From positions 1 to 16,152 of the forward strand of contig JANYFS010000095.1 in the NCBI GenBank assembly GCA_025359705.1: a DNA stretch of 16,152 bases. Direction: 5' to 3'. The DNA is from Deinococcales bacterium. Lineage in GTDB: Bacteria > Deinococcota > Deinococci > Deinococcales > Deinococcaceae. The stretch's first letter is position 1; every line of letters starts with the position of its first letter. The position numbers and the translations under genes are program-made. This document shows, piece after piece, positions 14,107-16,152 of this stretch. Below the pieces are notes generated by a model that ran no database searches, was not told the origin of the DNA, and worked only from the letters and a program-made list of their open reading frames with translations.

Positions 14107-16152
14107 ATGAAACAAGACCTCAATATCGCTTCAGCAAGCCGCAATTGGCGCTTACAAGACCTCAGTGTTCCAACTCCCAGCAACGTAATTGAAGCCCTGT
14201 TTGCCAGCGACGTGCTGACCCTCGAGGCATTGCGTCAGCGCCTGAGCAAGCCTGTGTTTAAATCTTTGCGGGCCACCCTCGAGCAAGGTGCGGTTTTGGA
14301 TTCCGCCGTTGCCGATACCGTGGCGCTTGCCATGAAAACTTGGGCCATGGAAAAAGGGGCTACCCACTACACCCACTGGTTTCAACCGCTGACTGGCAGC
14401 ACCGCCGAGAAGCACGACAGCTTTGTCTCGCCGACTTCAGACGGCAGCGCCATCGCCGAATTCAGCGGCAAAGAGCTGATCCAAGCCGAACCCGATGCCT
14501 CGAGCTTTCCTTCGGGCGGTCTGCGGGCCACCTTCGAGGCGCGGGGTTACACTGCTTGGGACCCGACCAGCCCAGCTTTTATCATGCGCCACACCAACGG
14601 GGCCACCTTGTGCATCCCCACGGGTTTTGTGTCTTGGACCGGCGAAGCCCTCGATACCAAAATCCCCCTCTTGCGCTCCAATGAAGCCCTGAACAAAGCC
14701 ACCCTGCCCGCCCTCGAGCTGTTGGGCGTACACGGTGTAAGCAAAGTCAGCTCGAGCCTGGGTGCCGAGCAAGAGTATTTCTTGATCGACGAGAACTACT
14801 TTTATAGCCGCCCCGATTTGATTATGAGCGGACGCACTTTGTTTGGAGCCAAGCCCCCCAAAGGCCAAGAACTCGAGGATCATTACTTCGGTTCGATCCC
14901 CGACCGTGTGTTGTCGTTTATGACCGATGTGGAGCATCAGATGTACGCGCTGGGCATCCCCGTCAAAACCCGCCACAACGAAGTGGCCCCAGGCCAGTTT
15001 GAAATTGCCCCCATCTACGAAAACAGCAACGTGGCTGCCGATCACCAGCAATTGATCATGCAACTGCTGCAAAACGTGGCCCGCAAATACGGCCTAGTCT
15101 GCCTGCTGCATGAAAAACCCTTCGCGGGGATCAACGGTTCGGGCAAGCACTGCAACTGGTCGATGGGAACCAACACTGGCATCAATTTGCTCGAGCCTGG
15201 TGAGACCCCGCACCAAAACCTGCAATTCCTGTTCTTCTGTGCTGCGGTGATTCGCGCGGTGGACATTCACCAAGATTTGCTGCGGATCAGTGTCTCGAGC
15301 GCCCAAAACGATCACCGTTTGGGAGCCAACGAAGCGCCCCCCGCCATCATTTCCATCTTCCTGGGCGACGAGCTGACCGACGTGTTCGAGCGCATCTTGA
15401 GCGGCGAAGGTGGAGCGGGCCGCGAAGCGGGAATCCTCGAGCTGGGAACCCCTGTACTGCCCCCCTTGCCCCGCCACGCAGGAGACCGCAACCGCACCAG
15501 CCCCTTTGCTTTTACTGGCAACAAGTTCGAGTTCCGCGCCGCAGGCTCGAGCCAGAGCATTTCTTTGCCAATCACCGTGCTGAACACCATCGTTGCCGAA
15601 TCGGTGGAAGCCGTAACCGCGCTCGTCCAAGCCAAAATTGCAGCGGGCAGCACCGTAGAAGTCGCCATCATTGCGGCAGTCAAAGAAATTTACGGGCAGT
15701 ACAAACGCATCGTGTTCAACGGTGACGGTTACAGCGCCGCTTGGCACGCCGAGGCCGCTCAGCGCGGTTTGCTGAACTACCCCACCGCCCTCGATGCCAT
15801 CGAGCATTTAAACGATAGCAAAAACCTGGAGCTGTTTGGTAAATACGGTGTTCTCACCAAAGGCGAAGTGGAAGCCCGCCAAGAGATCATGTACGACATC
15901 TACTTCAAGACGGTCAACATCGAGGGCGAAACCACCGAATGGGTGGCCCAAACCCAGATCTTGCCCGCCGCACTGAGCTACTTGGCGGATCTGAACGGCC
16001 TCGAGAGTAAAGCGGCCCAAGGGGTGGGCAGCGAAGTGGGCCAGCACGCCGACGCTTTGTTTGAGGCTTTGCAAAAGTTACGCCTACAAAATGCAAGTGA
16101 GGGTGGCGAGCATGTTCACGAAAAAGCCCACCACATGCGCGACCACGTGTTA
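14107..16152 (+). CDS. glnN: Glutamine synthetase type III, 3' end outside window
   Basis: ATP-dependent condensation of ammonia and glutamate to glutamine, in the cytoplasm. The frame runs open from ATG 14107 to the last base, 682 codons, against roughly 720-730 usual for type III, so only the end is cut off. The N-terminal domain of the family is present (NVIEALFASDVLT, then FVSPTSDGSAIAEFSGKEL). Catalytic-domain motifs are GAEQEYFLID (219-228, metal-binding Glu), HNEVAPGQFEIAP (290-302), NGSGKHCNWS (343-352), HRLGANEAPPAIIS, and NKFEFRAAGSSQS (from 472). The overall order with a large N-terminal extension excludes type I and II enzymes. The start is set by GGAGGG at 14094. The gene carries 11 CTCGAG sites. 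The standalone layout suggests its own promoter. Confidence 0.97.
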   Translation, partial: MKQDLNIASASRNWRLQDLSVPTPSNVIEALFASDVLTLEALRQRLSKPVFKSLRATLEQGAVLDSAVADTVALAMKTWAMEKGATHYTHWFQPLTGSTAEKHDSFVSPTSDGSAIAEFSGKELIQAEPDASSFPSGGLRATFEARGYTAWDPTSPAFIMRHTNGATLCIPTGFVSWTGEALDTKIPLLRSNEALNKATLPALELLGVHGVSKVSSSLGAEQEYFLIDENYFYSRPDLIMSGRTLFGAKPPKGQELEDHYFGSIPDRVLSFMTDVEHQMYALGIPVKTRHNEVAPGQFEIAPIYENSNVAADHQQLIMQLLQNVARKYGLVCLLHEKPFAGINGSGKHCNWSMGTNTGINLLEPGETPHQNLQFLFFCAAVIRAVDIHQDLLRISVSSAQNDHRLGANEAPPAIISIFLGDELTDVFERILSGEGGAGREAGILELGTPVLPPLPRHAGDRNRTSPFAFTGNKFEFRAAGSSQSISLPITVLNTIVAESVEAVTALVQAKIAAGSTVEVAIIAAVKEIYGQYKRIVFNGDGYSAAWHAEAAQRGLLNYPTALDAIEHLNDSKNLELFGKYGVLTKGEVEARQEIMYDIYFKTVNIEGETTEWVAQTQILPAALSYLADLNGLESKAAQGVGSEVGQHADALFEALQKLRLQNASEGGEHVHEKAHHMRDHVL

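Larger units (their letters stand above)
53..16005. repeat. Highly iterated palindrome CTCGAG, about 106 copies across the window
   Basis: Hand count gives about 106 CTCGAG hexamers between 53 and 16005; about 4 are expected in 16 kb for a random hexamer. About 93 lie in genes and 13 in gaps totalling about 2060 bases, so density is equal in both. Flanking bases vary, so the conserved unit is the hexamer. Genes on both strands and all three codon phases carry it: CTC-GAG (Leu-Glu), xxC-TCG-AG (Ser-Ser/Arg), xCT-CGA-G (Arg). Examples outside genes are 1171, 1697, 1713, 3092, 5891, 6812, 6871, 9697, 9751, 9823, 9894 and 13892. Confidence 0.97.

Noticed and set aside
14437..15072. 211-codon minus-strand frame
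   Set aside because: It lies wholly inside the glutamine synthetase gene, whose family motifs are unambiguous on the plus strand.

Overview
The window looks like chromosomal DNA of a diderm bacterium of moderate GC, most likely a member of the Deinococcota. The grounds are the Deinococcus-like cold-shock protein (RVKWFNAEKGFGFIE start, EIEEGQRGKGPQAKN tail), a type III glutamine synthetase, and several starts that look leaderless. The assignment is an inference, not a database result. No tRNA, rRNA, CRISPR array, insertion sequence or phage gene was seen.

Layout. 1-1053: 3' part of an S41 (tail-specific protease family) protein, entering from the left. 1341-1598: cold-shock protein with a structured leader and a textbook UUCG-loop terminator. 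1916-2980: multi-pass membrane protein of unknown function, closed by a second strong terminator. 3253-5861: three-gene ABC importer operon (periplasmic binding protein, permease, ATPase) of the nitrate/sulfonate/taurine type, preceded by direct repeats and an operator-like inverted repeat. On the minus strand come a two-gene unit of unknown function (6758-5930), a CPA1-type Na+/H+ antiporter (8592-7000) and a Cof-like HAD phosphatase (9464-8661). A 463-base AT-rich gap then precedes a 1288-residue membrane-spanning protein (9928-13794). It has a kinase fold lacking the catalytic Asp, an FHA domain, one transmembrane helix, Ig-like segments, a Pro/Thr-rich stalk and a duplicated Cys-containing C-terminal domain. 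From 14107 to the right edge runs a type III glutamine synthetase, lacking only its last few dozen codons.

The strongest signal is not a gene. The palindrome CTCGAG occurs about 106 times by hand count, where about 4 are expected for a random hexamer. Its density is nearly the same inside genes (about one per 152 bases) and between them (about one per 159). It is used in all three reading frames and has no fixed flanking bases. This is a highly iterated palindrome comparable in behaviour to HIP1 of cyanobacteria, and it shapes codon choice for Leu-Glu and Ser-Ser pairs.

Functionally the window mixes nutrient uptake (ABC importer), nitrogen assimilation (glutamine synthetase), ion homeostasis (antiporter), stress response (Csp) and a probable envelope-spanning signalling or scaffold protein. 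Only the ABC genes and the 6758-5930 pair show clear operon coupling.
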